This document shows positions 5,528 to 6,530 of a stretch of 6,530 bases of DNA, piece after piece. How positions within the stretch are numbered: position 1 is the first letter of the stretch; each line of letters starts with the position of its first letter. The notes below the pieces were generated by a model, which was given only the letters and a program-made list of their open reading frames with translations, had not been told where the DNA came from and searched no databases. The translations under genes and the position numbers were made by a program. Source of the stretch: Prosthecobacter sp. (GTDB taxonomy: Bacteria > Verrucomicrobiota > Verrucomicrobiia > Verrucomicrobiales > Verrucomicrobiaceae); NCBI GenBank assembly GCA_025869455.1, contig JAOZVT010000717.1, positions 1 through 6,530 on the forward strand. The letters are read 5' to 3'.

Positions 5528-6530
5528 TCAGTGAATTAGGCCAAAGACATAGTAGGCTGTGCACAGAACGGCCAGCACTCCCATTCCCGCATTCAGTTCC
5601 CTCCCGCGTCCGGTGGCCAGTTTTAAAACAGGATGAACCACAAACCCAGCCGTTAGGCCATTGGCGATGTTGTAGGTGAAGAGCATCATCACGATGGTCA
5701 CAAAGGCAGGCACCCACTCCGTGAGGTCATCAAAATCAATCCGCTTCACTGAGCCCATCATCAGCACACCCACGGCAATCAAAGCTGGCCCATAGGCAAA
5801 GCGCAGATGCTGCAAAGGCTCTATCAAGGGGATGAAAAACAGCGAGAGGGCAAACAAGCCCGCTGTCACCAGAGCGGCCAATCCCGTGCGGGCCCCTTCT
5901 CCAATGCCTGTGGCCGATTCAATGTACGCACCACTGGTGGAGGTGCCGACCAAACCACTGAACATGCAGGTCACCGCATCCACCAGCATGGGACGCTGAA
6001 TCTCCGGAAAGCTGCCTTTCTCATCCAGCATGTTTGAGGCCGCCCCTAGCCCCGTCAAGGTACCGAGCGTGTCGAGAAAACTCATCAAAAAGAGCGTTAG
6101 CAACACGGGTAGGAAGCTCAGCTTGAGCACGCCGAGGATGTCCAATTTGAAGGCAATGGCGCTCAAATCATAATCACCCACAAAAGGCAGGGCGGCCATG
6201 GCTTTTGGAGCCTGCCCAAAGCCTAACAAGCCACCGAGTAAGGCCGTCACAGCCATGCCGATCAGCAAAGCGCCACGCACCTTGCGAATCATGAGCACGA
6301 TCATCAGCAAAAAGCCAAAGATGGCCAGCAGCACCTGCGGATCATGCAGATCTCCGATCTTCACCGGGACCGCTGGAGCTGCTAGCAATCCGCCAGCCCC
6401 GGTTGGCAAAGCCTGCGTGGGCATGCCCGTGACAAAGCTCGTCACGATGCCTGTTTCATACAGTCCAATGAAGGCCAGAAACAAACCGATGCCTACCGCG
6501 AAGCTATGCTTCAATCCAGACGGCACTGAG
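5528..6530 (-). CDS. NCS2/AzgA-type purine (guanine/hypoxanthine or adenine) permease, partial: C-terminal part
   Basis: An inner-membrane proton-coupled nucleobase transporter. About 333 residues are present; AzgA-group members are usually around 430-450, so roughly the first 100 are off the right edge. The frame is open to the edge, and the GTG at 6526 is an internal Val, not the start. From that Val as residue 1: GIGLFLAFIGLYETGIV (12-28) is a typical AzgA-group stretch; hydrophobic segments follow at about 64-80, 85-103 and 134-151; SFLDTLGTLTGLG (149-161) and GTSTSGAYIESATG (194-207, with E203) followed by the conserved ARTG (212-215) are the two half-helix substrate-site regions of NCS2 carriers; membrane segments then continue to a C-terminus rich in Tyr, Val and Leu. 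The FLDT and IES..G signatures match the AzgA branch rather than the xanthine/uracil branch. Which purine it carries cannot be read from this. The PEP-CTERM gene follows 300 bases downstream and is probably a separate transcript. Confidence 0.88.
   Translation of the reverse strand, partial: SVPSGLKHSFAVGIGLFLAFIGLYETGIVTSFVTGMPTQALPTGAGGLLAAPAVPVKIGDLHDPQVLLAIFGFLLMIVLMIRKVRGALLIGMAVTALLGGLLGFGQAPKAMAALPFVGDYDLSAIAFKLDILGVLKLSFLPVLLTLFLMSFLDTLGTLTGLGAASNMLDEKGSFPEIQRPMLVDAVTCMFSGLVGTSTSGAYIESATGIGEGARTGLAALVTAGLFALSLFFIPLIEPLQHLRFAYGPALIAVGVLMMGSVKRIDFDDLTEWVPAFVTIVMMLFTYNIANGLTAGFVVHPVLKLATGRGRELNAGMGVLAVLCTAYYVFGLIH

Noticed and set aside
6524..6526. GTG at 6526 as the start of the permease
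   Set aside because: The frame stays open to the window edge and the protein would lack the first membrane helices of the NCS2 fold; it is an internal Val codon.

Overview
The window looks like chromosomal DNA from a Verrucomicrobiota bacterium, in the broad neighbourhood of Prosthecobacter or Verrucomicrobium. This is an inference from gene content. A large autotransporter-repeat protein carries a PEP-CTERM anchor, next to a GYF_2-AIM24 fusion and a small exported helix-hairpin-helix protein, and the starts lack clear Shine-Dalgarno sites. No rRNA, tRNA, CRISPR array, transposase or integrase is visible.

Layout. Positions 1-407 (minus) hold the N-terminal 135 residues of a nitrilase-superfamily amidase, most likely N-carbamoylputrescine amidase; the gene runs off the left edge. 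Positions 408-633 are a divergent promoter region with a perfect 10-bp inverted repeat. Positions 634-1080 (plus) encode an exported, lysine-rich helix-hairpin-helix (ComEA-like) protein, followed by a terminator-like compound hairpin. Positions 1182-2198 (plus) encode a GYF_2 domain joined by a proline-rich linker to an AIM24/TIGR00266 domain. Positions 2199-2382 separate two convergent genes and contain a strong plus-strand hairpin and an orphan minus-strand reading frame. Positions 2383-5226 (minus; the frame is open to an ATG at 5289) encode a secreted beta-helix protein with autotransporter-associated repeats, an internally duplicated module of about 195 residues and a C-terminal PEP-CTERM signal. 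Positions 5227-5527 are a non-coding leader region with several short perfect hairpins and a 10-bp direct repeat. Positions 5528-6530 (minus) hold the C-terminal part of an NCS2/AzgA-type purine permease that runs off the right edge.

The genes do not form one pathway. Polyamine synthesis (amidase) and purine uptake (permease) are ordinary metabolism. The HhH protein and the PEP-CTERM repeat protein both carry export signals and would act outside the cytoplasm. The parts most worth a second look are the duplicated module in the PEP-CTERM protein, its structured upstream region, the orphan frame between the convergent genes, and the inverted repeat in front of the amidase. I see no convincing new multi-gene system.
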